Assembly (NCBI RefSeq): GCF_000003815.2
Contig: NC_049996.1
Location: 458,942-522,941 of the forward strand
Source: Branchiostoma floridae
Taxonomy: Eukaryota > Chordata > Leptocardii > Amphioxiformes > Branchiostomatidae
DNA length: 64,000 bases
Direction of reading: 5' to 3'
The stretch's first letter is position 1, and every line of letters starts with the position of its first letter. A model generated the notes under the pieces. The model saw only the letters and a program-made list of their open reading frames with translations. It had not been told where the DNA came from and did no database searches. Both the position numbers and the translations under genes were made by a program. Positions 30,010 through 41,300 of the stretch are shown in pieces.

Positions 30010-31189
30010 CAGTAAACTTTTGTAAGATTTTTTTTATATCGGAGGATCCTGTAATGCCTCTGTAAATTTGAGTTTGGAGTTATCATCCCAAATGTACTTA
30101 GTTGGTAATGGGTTTGTTGGGGCTTTAGCTTGTTTTACATAAGGTGAATAGTTAGTTGAGATAGAGCATCAATTAAACAGTAGTCTGTTGGTTTAGTATT
30201 GTTTGTGATTGATTGAAAAACAAAGGAGCATTGGTCAAAACAAGTCATAATCCCTTACCACCCAAGCCACAAAGCACAACATTGGGAAGCAGTGAAATTT
30301 TCTTGCATACAGTCTGTTGGTTTAGTATTGTTTGTGAGTGATTGAAAAACAAGCTTGGCCTTTTCTGGCTGGGAAAGTTCGTCTTGTCATTGAAGGGAAA
30401 CTTGAGAATTCTCACCTACCTGTATAGGCCCAATTTCTGACAAGAAAGACTTCAGACAGTGTAACGATCTCAATCGTTGAATTATTGAGAGAGTTTATTT
30501 TAGCAATAGAAGGGAGAGTTGAATCCAATGAGCTTTTATAAAACTTTAAAAGCTTTTATAAAAGCTCCTTGCTAGAAAAACCTCACGGCCCACTGAATAA
30601 TATCAACATACGTGTGGCTTCTTTGCTGCGTGGGACACTTTAGTGATCATGGGACCCCGGGACTAAATGGGCAGCCATAAGCATATCGTTAGTTTATTTA
30701 CGCATTTTGATCGCAAGGTATACTAGTGCCCAAAATTTTAATAGCATATAACGACAAGAATGGTGTCGCTTATATCTTTTCGATGATAAAACTGTCCTAA
30801 TTAGTCTACCATCGATATTTCAAAACAGGGCTAATCTGCTACACATATTGAATTCCTAATTTACCATATTGTTCGCTACTTTTGAGTAACATATGTCTGC
30901 ATATTAAGAGGGAATTTCGTTTGTGAACAAAAATCTTCAGCATGTGACTGAAAACAAAGGAACAAAATGGCACCCAAGCTATCCCATCAGTCATTGCGGT
31001 AGTGGGTGGTATTAAAGATTTGAGTGATTTTTATGTATGTGTATGTAAGTTTTAAATTTTAGAAATGATTCCGGCCATGCAATTCATCAAGCCTCTGTTA
31101 AATCCATCCCTGTGGAGAGACTAAAAATTAAAAAAATTGATGACATAGAGATCATTAATTAACCTAAGTAGTAAAATCCAAGACTGTAT

Positions 31190-32044
31190 CGATGAATCCC
31201 ACGGCCGATCGCCAGTATTAGGGACAGAAGTGGCGTTGGATTCATCAGTAGATCGATGAATCCCACGGCCGATCGCGAGGATTAGGGACGGAAGTGGCGT
31301 TGGATTCATCAGTAGATCGATGAATCCCACGGCCGATCGCCAGTATTAGGGACGGAAGTGGCGTTGGATTCATCAGTAGATCGATGAATCCCACGGCCGA
31401 TCGCCAGTATTAGGGACGGAAGTGGCGTTGGATTCATCAGTAGATCGATGAATCCCACGGCCGATCGCCAGTATTAGGGACGGAAGTGGCGTTGGATTCA
31501 TCAGTAGATCGATGAATCTCACGGCCGATCGCCAGTATAAGGGACGGAATTGCGCGGAAGTGGCGTTGGATTCATCAGTAGATCGATGAATCCCACGGCC
31601 GATCGCCAGGATAAGGGGCGGAAGTGGCGTTGGATTCATCAGTAGATCGATGAATCCCACGGCCGATCGCCAGTATAAGGGGCGGAAGTGGCGTTGGATT
31701 CATCAGTAGATCGATGAATCCCACGGCCGATCGCCAGTATAAGGGGCGGAAGTGGCGTTGGATTCATCAGTAGATCGATGAATCCCACGGCCGATCGCCA
31801 GTATTAGGGACGGAAGTGGCGTTGGATTCATCAGTAGATCGATGAATCTCACGGCCGATCGCCAGTATAAGGGGCGGAAGTGGCGTTGGATTCATCAGTA
31901 GATCGATGAATCCCACGGCCGATCGCCAGTATAAGGGACGGAAGTGGCGTTGGATTCATCAGTAGATCGATGAATCCCACGGCCGATCGCCAGTATAAGG
32001 GACGGAAGTGGCGTTGGATTCATCAGTAGATCGATGAATCTCAC
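31190..32044 (-). repeat. 64-bp tandem array, right arm (13 units)
   Basis: The same 64-bp unit as in the left arm, in opposite orientation. GGCCGATCG recurs at 31203, 31267, 31331, 31395, 31459 and 31523, then, after an extra 10 bp (near 31550, GAATTGCGCG), at 31597 and every 64 bp to 31981. The copies are very similar to those of the left arm, so the arms are either young or kept alike by exchange. Confidence 0.95.
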
Positions 32045-32160
32045 AGCACTATTGATGATTCCACAGCTGTGGAATTCATCATCTGATGAATATCACAGCT
32101 GTGGAATTCATCATCTAAGTGATGAATATCACAGCTGTGGAATTCATCAATCCACGGTCT
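32045..32160 (-). repeat. Palindromic repeats, right arm
   Basis: The inverted counterpart of 26751-26938: three palindromes centred on CACAGCTGTG, each flanked by ATTCATC or GATGAAT. One spacing is shorter (ATCATCTGATGAAT near 32080), so the right arm has lost part of one 60-bp unit. Confidence 0.85.
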
Positions 32161-32169
32161 TCAGATATA

Positions 32170-32404
32170 GCTCCTCAATAATGGCAGAAGAGGGACGACC
32201 AGGTCTGGGAGCTGTTTCCACAGACTTCCGACCTTGTTTGAATTCAGGATGCCAGCGTTTTACAAGGTCATATGATGGGGCGTCATCACCATAAGTTTTT
32301 TTCATTTCATCAAAAGTCCCCTTTGGTGTGCGTCCTTTCAAATACAAAAACCGGATCACTGCGCGACACTCAACTTGCTCCATTTCACACCTGGTCCATT
32401 TCAC
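32170..32404 (-). pseudogene. Mariner transposase, N-terminal fragment
   Basis: Minus-strand open frame of about 78 meaningful residues starting at 32404. It carries the N-terminal DNA-binding domain of mariner transposases: a helix-turn-helix with a FLYLKGRTPKG stretch, GDDAPSY, KRW, FKQGRKSVE and PRPGRPSS. The match with the foldback boundary at 32172 ends the gene abruptly. Family members are about 340-350 aa, so only the first quarter is here; the tail is at 26608-26718. No catalytic residues are present. Confidence 0.88.
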
Positions 32405-32566
32405 ACCTGACTCAGTTCAAACACCAGTAAATCAGTAACCACAATTATTTCAGAGCTGTTTTTTGCAACATAACCCATAGAGATATGACTCATTACACAT
32501 GCAAAATTTCATCTAGATCAGACAACTGGAAGTGGGTCAGGGACATTACTTATTGAATGCCCCTCG

Positions 32567-32931
32567 TAGGTAGCTACATAGCATGTCTGTCTCCAGGATC
32601 TGTCCTTCTATCCTGAGACCGAAATTTGCTTGTTGGGATGGACAAAATTCCACCATATCTGTCCCAAAAATCTGAACTTCAGATAACATGTTACATGAAA
32701 TTGATCAAAATATGTTTTCATCAGCCTAAAATGGAAGATTTTACAAGGAAAATTAACAACATTGGCTCCCAAAAAATGGGAGGGGCGAAAAAAATTCAAG
32801 CTGGAAACAGCCCTGGTACATAAATAGGCAATCTTCTATCTCATTGACACCCTTCTTCATGTTTTTCTTCACTATTAGTGTTAGGAACTGCTGAGCACAG
32901 AAAGTATATGGATCAAAAGCGTCCTCTTTTA
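32567..32931. other. Spacer between the mariner element and the LIPT2 3' end
   Basis: This stretch would contain the LIPT2 3' UTR. I see no canonical AATAAA on the minus strand. No other feature is recognised. Confidence 0.5.
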
Positions 32932-35900
32932 TCAGACAGTACTGCAGCTTGCTTCATCCTCACTATTCCTTCCTGTTGGTACATTTTGGTCCAAGTGTAG
33001 AACTTCTGAGCAGTCAAACTGTGCAGCGAATGATGCAACCATTGTGGGGATGGCGTCTTGGATTTTGATGTTATATCCAAGCTCCATGCTCAGCGAGGTC
33101 ACGCCCTTTCCCACAATTCCACAGGGCACGATGTGGCGGAACCAGGTCATGTCAGGGTTACAGTTCAGGGCAAAGCCGTGTGTGGTGATGAACCTGCTAC
33201 CATGGACTCCTGGAATAAAGTGGAAAAAATGTCTGGCTTAGAGAAATGGTAGAAAGGTAAAGGTAAAGATAAAGGTCCCATCAGGACTCTAGCCAGCATT
33301 GGTTTTCCGTCAATTGACGGAAATTCGCTTCATGTGACGGAAAAAATATAAAACCAATCTGTCAACCTTGACGGACAAATATCCTTGGTGGAAGCTTAGT
33401 AGGCGGCTTGGGGACGCCGTCCATGGTCAGAAAACCACACTCTATTTGTTTTTGTTATGATTGTTGATGATTAAACATTAGAGCACAAGTCTTTGTCGGT
33501 GAATTTACCAACATTGCGCATGTCAGTATCAGTCATTTTTGGTAGACTTTGGCAGAGTCAGTTGAATTTTGAGACGATCGTAAACTATGTTACTTGGTGA
33601 GAAAGATCAGTGGGTACTGAAATCATGTATAACTTACTAGTATTGTTTATGGTCAATTGACCAGAATATAGTGGCCACCTGTCTATAGTGGACATATTTT
33701 TTCTATTCTCTTGAGTGGCTGCTATAGACAGGTTTGACTGTACTAGACTCAGTTGTTGTGGTGATTAGGCACGTCCTAACCCAAAAACTAACTCACCATT
33801 GAACTGAAACATATGGACAGTTCCTCTCACCTACAGCACAGATTTTCCTGTCCCCAACCCACACCCCCGTGTCTGGTGACGTCTGTGCCTGGATACCGAA
33901 TGATTGACAGGTGCGGATCACGCTCTTCTCCAGCTGACAGATGTACCACTTCATCGACTTCCTGGGAAGACAAGATTTACACTGTGAAAAATAGTGAAAA
34001 AGATCTTGTACCAGTTTAGCTCAAATGAAATCAATGAACATTTACTAATAGGCTATTCTTCCACTGGTTGTGACTGAGAAGACAGATGCTATGTCTGTAT
34101 TACATGTATATACAGGTTCATTGTACCAGGGAAATTCAAGGACTTCTAAACTGACGATGCCAAATGGCTTTAAGCCTTATGGCCAAACGGTTTAGCGTCT
34201 GGGTTTGTGAGCTGGCAGCCCAGAATCCGTGCAGGTTAGAATCCTGGGAGTCAAGATATTTGTATATATTGTTATCTCCATCTCCATGAAAAATGGAGAT
34301 ATAGTTTTGGGTGTATCTGTGTGTGTGTCTGTCTGTGTGTCTGTGTGTCCGGATCTTTGTAGTGAGCATAACTCAAGAACCCCTTTATGGATTACGATGA
34401 TATTTGGTTTGTGGGTAGGTGTTGGGAAGACAGGGGTCAAGGTCAATTTTGGGCCCCCTGGTATGTGACCTTGGTACTGCAGCAGTAATTCATTTTTTGG
34501 ATATTTTGAACTGAATGTGCTATGGTCTTGATTTTTGGATGGCAGATAGCTTGTAACATAAGAGATATGAGGTGTATATTTGGTCCCCCTAGCAGGTTGC
34601 TCTAGAACTGCAGGGGCATTTTAGTCAAAATCTTCTAAGGAGGATAACTGAAGAAGGGAACGACAAATTTATAAGATATTTGGTATGTAAGCAGATTAGA
34701 CAGAGATGCACATGATGAAGTGCAAATTATGCAAACTGACACTTAATTTGCATATTTAATGAGGAAAATCTGTATTTGCAGTGTTTCCTTTATAGAACTA
34801 AAATACACGTAATATGTGTAGTTTGTGGTAGGTGGAACATTATCAGATACCAATTATGCAAATAAGTCCTTAATTTGCATAATTAAAACGAAATTGCCAT
34901 AATTCATCGATGTGAATGAGAGGACAATCAACATAGTGACCTGCGTAGGTCATTTACAGGTGTACAAAACTAAGCACAGATTATGCAAATGTGGAAGACA
35001 TTTACATAATCAGATTATTTCATGGAGATATGAGGTCTCCGAACTCTTATTTCTGTCTGTTTATACTCCCTTCTTCTCATATTAAACCCCAAGACTTTTG
35101 AGGCGGGTCACTTAAAACCGCTGGACTACACACACTTAGTTGCCAGATAACCATTCTTTTTTTCTATATTTCATAAAACATAAATATTGACAAGCAGAGA
35201 CTTTCCCCACCTGAAATGTGCCAGGTTTATTACTGGATAAACCACCAGTTGCCCTGGGCCATGGTATGTTATCAGTCCCCCTCTGTTAGTTCTGCAACGC
35301 AAATATCATACAAATTTAGCTTAATTAACACACTATAACATTAACATCTATTATCATAATACCGGTACGTTTACGACGATTTCTCTAGCCATACTGATTT
35401 GACAAATTGTCAACGCATCATTTTCTCCAGTTACATGTTGCTGTTATAGGTTACCCTTGCCACTTCTTCTGTGTAACTTTTCTGCCACTCTTGTCCTGCT
35501 GAAAGCGTAATATTGTAATTGTAACACGCCGCGGAATTACACGGCGAACGGGCGCGTGGTTGGGAGGGGGTACAAAATACCGGTAGGAAGAAACACGGCA
35601 CAATTAACTGCCGCTATGTACATTTATACATCCTCTGATGTTCCTTCCTTTTCTGTCAATAAATGCATAAAACATAAACCTGCATGAGCATACAAAATGT
35701 CATGAGAAAACGGACGTATACAGTCAAGAATTTTCATTTAACTTCTGTCCGTCACAACCGCTATGACGTAACACTTCACTGCTAGCGTAGATATAAAAAT
35801 GGCGGGAAAATGGCTGCGTACGTTCAATTTTGCCCATTCAGTCGTAGATCCGGGCTATTATGCAACGGTTCTTCACACTTTTACATGAGTTGTAGGTCAC

Positions 35901-36753
35901 CAACAGAAATTCAAGATTGTTGTTGAATCATGTTCGTCTTGTGCCGTGAGCATGTGTAATTATGATCTATATAAATTTGGCAATGAATGTGACAGTGTGT
36001 TCGTCCCACGACGAGCTGCCTACCCCGAAATTAAAAAAAAAGTATACTGAAAACTTTTGGCCTTGTTGTCTTCGAATGCATTGTTATCGATGCTTTGTAA
36101 ATGGTGTATTGGACACCTAGATGTCTGAAGTGTGCACAGCTCAGAAATAACTATTGTTGCATGTGTAGATCTCTTTAAGTTCCAGTATTTTTAATCTACC
36201 GGTATAAGTCTTACTACCGGTATTATGCCAATGCATGTTACATTATTGAATGTGAGTGATCGAATGACCGATTGCTGACATCACATATAGCAAGGGTGTT
36301 ACACATCCTTGCATGTACTTAAACAATTTTCCTTTTACATGATAAAAGAAAAATGTACGGGAAAGAGTGATGAAAGTTTGGATGAGATTTAATAGGTTGA
36401 AACAAAGTTCACAAATGTTACACCACAACAAGAGTAGTGACAGCTCACGCGCGCCGCCTAGCGGTTTATCTGAGAACCTACCTACCTAACTATTACCTAA
36501 CATCCTAACCTTACCTATGAAACTCGGCGCCTAATTTCTTGAGTCTGTCCTCCTCAGAGTCCGAATACTGCCCTGTCCTGTGCCCTGTGGTATAAACCGG
36601 GTGATGTTCACACAGAAGTAACGTGTCTTTCGCTGGTTCCGATGTTTTGCCGGCCAGTCCGTCCAAATGTTGCCGCTGAAGTTGTTCCTGCGCCCGCAAA
36701 CCCTCAGAGTACGAAATTCTCCCCAAATTCCTCACGTAAAGAACCCGATTCAT
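32932..36753 (-). CDS. LIPT2: Octanoyl-[acyl-carrier-protein]:protein octanoyltransferase, LIPT2/LipB family
   Basis: Transfers octanoyl groups from mitochondrial acyl carrier protein to the lipoyl domain of GCSH, the first step of lipoate synthesis. Exons on the minus strand are 36753-36515, 35291-35211, 33961-33831 and 33209-32932 (239+81+131+278 nt). All phases join, giving 242 aa (human about 231). Exon 1 has [15 protein letters not shown]. Exon 2 has the fold-defining [13 protein letters not shown]. Exon 3 ends [14 protein letters not shown], which includes the lysine of the active site. Exon 4 has HGFALNC and [14 protein letters not shown] with the catalytic cysteine. The short exon 2 was found from the HGPGQ motif. 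The start is the only ATG before the conserved N-terminus; a mitochondrial targeting peptide is weak. The gene is divergent to the acetyltransferase gene at 38316. Confidence 0.93.
33282..33480. mobile_element. Partial hAT-type MITE in LIPT2 intron 3
   Basis: It begins CAGGACTCTAGCCAGC and continues with the inverse complement of the right half of the element at 25795-26124 (shared words CTTGACGGACAAA, GGCGGCTTGGGGACGCCGTCC, TTATGATTGTTGATGA). The second terminus is missing, so it is truncated, and no target duplication can be confirmed. Confidence 0.75.
33481..33830. other. Rest of LIPT2 intron 3
   Basis: Contains a dispersed-repeat fragment at 33665-33750 (GTGGCCACCTGTCTATAGTGG, GACAGGTTTGACTGTA) related to 25060-25125. 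Nothing else is recognised. Confidence 0.5.
34030..35060 (+). mobile_element. Dispersed repeat with decayed tRNA-like head, LIPT2 intron 2
   Basis: At 34165-34260 the text resembles a decayed tRNA-derived head: an A-box-like TAGCGTCTGGG and a B-box-like GGTTAGAATCC, each one mismatch off. It is followed by a body starting CTCCATGAAAAATGGAG, a (GT)n-rich stretch, GAGCATAACTCAAGAACC, ATTTTGGGCCCCCTGG and ending CATGGAGATATGAGGTCTCCGAACTC near 35045. Fragments of the same body occur at 44505-44560, 46335-46560, 48740-48811 with 49227-49400, and 62060-62112. It is non-coding here. Class (SINE or 3' part of a LINE) is not settled. Confidence 0.6.
35292..36514. other. LIPT2 intron 1, no gene seen
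   Basis: The intron is A/T-rich with no coding sense. At 35792-35823 is a compact promoter-like cluster: TATAAAAA (35792-35799), an E2F-consensus GGCGGGAAA (35801-35809) and two ATGGC words. At 36451-36464 is a CTCF-core-like motif, listed separately. No other feature is recognised. Confidence 0.5.
36451..36464 (-). promoter_or_regulatory. CTCF-core-like motif
   Basis: On the minus strand the sequence reads CCGCTAGGCGGCGC and fits the core CCNNNAGGNGGC exactly. It lies 51 bp from the LIPT2 exon 1 donor. A match of nine fixed bases is expected about once per 130 kb of double-stranded random sequence, so one site alone could be chance. Confidence 0.3.
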
Positions 36754-38315
36754 GACTCAAGATAAGTTTCTGATATTCTAAACCACAGCTTTCGCTCAAA
36801 AATATCTACAATGTTCATAAAATCGACTTTTTTGATGATCAAAACAGCAGACGACCTATTTTTCTACCGGGGGCAGCCATCTTGAATTACAAAGCGTAAA
36901 GGGAAGGAATGAGCTAAAGGGGTAGTTCAATAACAAACATAATGATGAATCATATTCAAAGAAATCTAAAGGTTCAAGGGAGCCTTCATTACATCAAAAT
37001 ATGTCAATAAAAGTATGTGTATGGAAAACATTAGTAATTATTTTGTCTATTTGTTCCATACTGTTGAAAATTTGGATCCAACAGTCTCTAATGGATTGTC
37101 CCTTTATTTGGGTTAAAGGTCATAATTTAGAAGTGGCGGGAACCATTTCTCACAGGGTTTTAGAGTAGGGTAGAGTTCATTCGCCCAGGTAGGAATTCTG
37201 GTTTCCATTTTGGGCCGCTTTTTAAGAAAAATTTCCTGTCATTTCTGGTCTGTGTGTGTTGTAGTTGTGTCTGTAGTTATGTATAACTCGGATGTCTTTC
37301 CTTGAATAATATTTACGGTTCTAAAATCTGGGCTTGTTTGCACAAAGGTATGTCATCTTCTGGCGTAACATTAACAGATCATGGGATAGTTTGGCCCATT
37401 TTTCTCGGGGCTAGACCCAGTGCTCAACCTATGAATGTACAATCATAGCAAAAGACATGACACCATAAAAGATGATAAATTATTAGATTTCAAATGATTA
37501 TGTTATGCAATGAAATTGATAAAGTGGCTAACGTTACGAAAAATGATGTACGAAAATCAAGCTTTTTGTGTAAGTTTAGAAAGGGGTGTATTGGGGCCTT
37601 GATAAACTTAACTATGGCATCCAAGTTGATATTTGATTGTTCGTCATATTCTATTTACCTCTATTAACTTGATTTTAATACATTGCAGACGTTAAGATCA
37701 TAATCAATTCTATTGCTTGTGGCAGTATTTTTTCAGTACAACTTTCATCGAATAATGTATTCATTCCTATGTCGACCTTAGGCCACAGCAAGTAAATTTT
37801 ATGGATGACATCCTATGCAGAGTGCAAAAATAATGAGATAGCGCGAAAAAAAACAAGATGGGTAAAAAAAAACAAGATGGCTAAATTTTCAAAATAGACA
37901 CCATAAACATTGTATAACAAGATTTGAAGTGACAAAATGTGGCATAATTATCACAACTAACTAGGCATTCATTCCTGTATCAAAGAAGTTGAAATAGTGT
38001 AGTAAAAGTGACACTAGTGTGGTACACTGGCATCACTTGCCATTAGCTGGCAACTACAGTGACTGTCATGGCTTCCATATTGGCGGTACTTTCACAACTG
38101 TCCAACAAGCACCTATAGTCATGGCTACCTCCCTAGTGTCACTTCTACAAGTATGATTATTAGGCTACAACACAACATGTTTGCCTATTTTGGTCTATCT
38201 GACCATCCCTGAAGAGGAAAAAAATTCTTGTTTTTTTTTCTGAAATCAGGCAAAAATTAATGCGCACGCTGATGTCATCCATAAAATTTACTTGCTGTGG
38301 CCTTACACAGTAAAC
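36754..38315. other. Divergent intergenic region, LIPT2 / acetyltransferase A
   Basis: This 1.56 kb between two divergent start codons should hold both promoters. On the LIPT2 side, a YY1-like GCAGCCATCTT lies at 36873-36883, about 120 bp upstream of the ATG, as is common for TATA-less housekeeping promoters. I see no obvious core elements next to the acetyltransferase start. No repeats are recognised. Confidence 0.5.
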
Positions 38316-41300
38316 ATGACATCAGAGAACGTTGTTATACGTGCGGCCCGTCCAGAGGACTGTGGAGAAATCCTCCGCATGATAAAGGTAGGGGAACATC
38401 GTTGAATCATGTCTTTGAAAATGAAACAGCTTCTTGTATTACAAAATGTTATCATTCCATTACTACACTCAGCACAAAAAGTTTGGAATATCAACTTCGG
38501 TTGATCATATTTCTGTTGTTTCTGCATCAATTTCAATATATTATATACCTATAGAAAGCTTGCATGATTTTCTTTCCAATGGTACCAAACTCATTATCAG
38601 TGTTAACTCATGGAACATACACTAGGCCTGCTAACGTGAGTGGGTCACGAAAAAAAAGTGCCCAAATTCCCCCGTTTTTGTTGAAAACTTTATCGTCCGG
38701 TTGTTATGGCCGCGGGTGACAATGATTCAATCAATCCGTTTTTCACCTAACGTTTGGTATACAGAACATCCAAGTGTCTTTTTAGCATATCTGAGTAGAG
38801 TATCTTAAGAGTGTAAATTCATGGAACGAGCACCAGGCCTGCTTACGTACAGGGGGTTCTAAAGATAAAGTGCCAAAATTACCCTACTAAAGTCAATCAC
38901 TCCATTCTGCTCATTTTCTTCTGTCGGTATTGACTTGTGAATGAAGGCAAGTTGAATAAACAGGACATGTCAATCAAAGCTACTGTTACTCTTTATTCAA
39001 GCAAAAAATCCGAACCATGGCAAGAGGTGGTCAATCGAGTGCTAGCCATAAGCCATAGGAAGGCTATTCCACCCTAAGACTGTACTCCAGCATTCAATGG
39101 TCCTTGCTCTGTGTGGACTGGTGTTGTAATCTTGCATTGACATTTAGTCCAATATTGAAAGGGTAGAATATTGCTACTGGATGGAGGATGGTGTCCCTAT
39201 ATCTCACCACATTGGAGTTGCCTGGAATGATGACGAGTCTTGTTTTTCCTATGGCGGTTATACCGCCCCACACCATGACGCTGCCTCCACCACCAAATGC
39301 CGAAAGTTACTCTTGACTTGTCAGCGTGCGGTTCTCCATGCCGCATCCGCGCTTTGATTCTGCCATCCAACTATCGAAAGGGCACATATACTCTACTCAA
39401 CCTTTATGTTCCGTATACCAAGTGTGAAGTGAAAAGAGGATTGATTGAAGCAGTGACACATGCGCCAATATCAACAGGACGATACAGTGTTGAACAGAAG
39501 TAGGGGAATTTGGGCACTTTTTTTCGTGACCCTGGTAAGCAGGCCTTGTGCTCGTTTTCTGTGTATAAAACCATGATAAGTTTGATACCATAGGAAAGAA
39601 AATCACACAAGCTTTCTATTGATATATAATATATTGAAATTGATCCATAGATAACGGAAATATGATATACCAAAGTTGATATTCCAAACTTTTTGTGCCG
39701 AGTGTAGTATACACCTTTCTCACGCGGCGGCCATGATAGATCTAAAACGAGTTCAATGAGGCAAACAAAAGACTATCCATCATAATTAGCAGTTCAACGA
39801 ATGATAGCCCATCAATTAGGAAAGCGACCAATAAGAGATTTGGCTGCATGTCCGTCAAATATTTGCATTACTAATGTTTTTATTTTGCATCTCTTAGGGG
39901 ACTATGGGGTCAGACTATGATACTCTAAATTGCTACATCTTTCGGTGCATAACACTAGTTATTATATTTATTATTTGATCTTATATTGTGAAAATTTGTG
40001 TGGTTTGTGGGAAATCTAAATGGCAGCTGATTTTAGAAATAAGTTTTGTCTGTTTGCCTCATTGACCTCGTCTTCGATCTATCATGGCCGCCGCGTGAGA
40101 AAGGTGTATATAATGCTGGTTCACCTTTATTCGCAGGGTAGCCCATATCCGTTGTATTTAAAAATAAATCATTTAGAGATTTCAAGTTGACTGACTGTGG
40201 TTCGAATTGCAATATTTCGAATACATCACAATTTGAAACCACTGCCCATCGACTTGATATCCCTAGATACTAAAATGTTGAATGCAACGGATATAGGTTA
40301 CCCCACAAATAAAGGTGAACCAGCGTTAGTTTTACTTAAACAGAAATCACTCAAGCAGAAAACAGTACGTCAATACAAAATGTAGTAGTCTTATCATTAG
40401 TGTCTCTTTAAACAATATCATATAGATAATTGTTATTCTAGTAAGTAAAATGACTGATAGTATTCTTTAACTGCAGGAGTTAGCAGTGTATGAACAGATG
40501 GCTGAAAAAGCTACCCTGACTGAAGAATGTAAGTACAGAATTTGTTAAAGCACATTTTGCAATCCCGTTGATTCTTTTCTTTCTTTCTGTGCACATGCCA
40601 ATATTACATTTGTATAAAAATCGATGTTTCTAGAGATTATCATCAATATGATTAAATCAACATGGTCAAAAGTAAAGTAGAAAGCATATCAAGACATGAT
40701 CAATTTACTGATAGTTTAAGAAGAAGACAATACAAGAAGATACTGTAAAGGCATTTAAGTTCACGGGGATTTAATTTCGCGGTAGCGGGAAATAGGACTT
40801 TTCGCGGTGGTTTTAATTTCGCGGTAGCACCATGCACTGTAGTATCTTAATGCCCTGGAAAAATGTTCGCGGTGGTTTTAAATTCGCGGTGAAATGGCCG
40901 CCGCGAAAACCGCGAATCTGAATCCAACGCGAACATTTATGCATTTACAGTAATACAAGAAGACAATCACTAGACATTGTTAACTTCATTTTTACATTGA
41001 GTTATCTATTGTTTCAGCATTGCGAGAAGATGCATTTGGAGACCATCCATACTACAGAGCGCTTGTAGCAGAGACGAGCTCAGGTTTAACAGAGGAGACC
41101 AGGCTGATTGGCTATGCCATGTACTACTTCTGCTACTGCCCATGGTTAGGGAGGGGCATTTATCTTGAGGACTTCTATGTGGAGCCTGCTTACAGAGGTA
41201 TTGTCTTAGACAATTCAGCATTGGACATACAGTCAAAGCTGGCCAAGGAGACTAATGGCTCGTTCTCATTTAAATGTCGAAATGCTGTCGCCTGACTTTA

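Larger units (their letters stand above)
29040..31033. other. Loop of the foldback-like element
   Basis: The loop is bounded by an inner inverted pair, 29040-29149 and 30924-31033 (shared words CTTCAGCATGTGAC and ATGACTGATGGGATAGCTTG in opposite orientation). It contains a truncated TACTGTAAATGCA MITE at 29317-29475, the assembly gap 29583-30009, and a direct repeat AGTCTGTTGGTTTAGTATTG at about 30181 and 30311. I see no coding region, but the gap could hide part of one. Confidence 0.6.
26727..32172. mobile_element. Foldback-like element with satellite arms
   Basis: The element lies between two copies of CCTCAATA (26719-26726 and 32173-32180), read as an 8-bp target duplication. Its two ends are inverted copies that begin AGGTATATCCGAAGACC / AGCTATATCTGAAGACC. 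They continue into 60-bp palindromic repeats, then 64-bp tandem repeats (about 18 copies left, 13 right, mutually inverted), then degenerate units. A further inverted pair lies deeper (29040-29149 against 30924-31033). The loop, about 1.8 kb, includes a 427-N gap and shows no transposase. Long tandemly repeated inverted arms plus an 8-9-bp duplication resemble Foldback (MULE-related) elements of insects. That classification is inference. Confidence 0.7.
26535..32566 (-). mobile_element. Mariner-like element split by a foldback-like insertion
   Basis: The outer ends are 39-bp inverted repeats (26535-26573 and 32528-32566) that differ at one position, start CGAGGGGCATTCAATAAG, and are each flanked by TA (26533-26534 and 32567-32568), the Tc1/mariner target. 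Just inside the right end, on the minus strand, is the N-terminal helix-turn-helix part of a mariner transposase. Just inside the left end is its C-terminal tail. The catalytic centre between them is absent, and its place is taken by a 5.4-kb element with long inverted arms. The length includes an estimated gap of 427 N. Confidence 0.85.

Noticed and set aside
29367-30086. Open frames of 148-239 codons across the loop
   Set aside because: Most of their length is the 427-N gap.
26941-32044. CRISPR-like regular repeats
   Set aside because: Units are contiguous with no unique spacers, are 64 bp long and lie in an animal genome; this is a minisatellite within a transposon.
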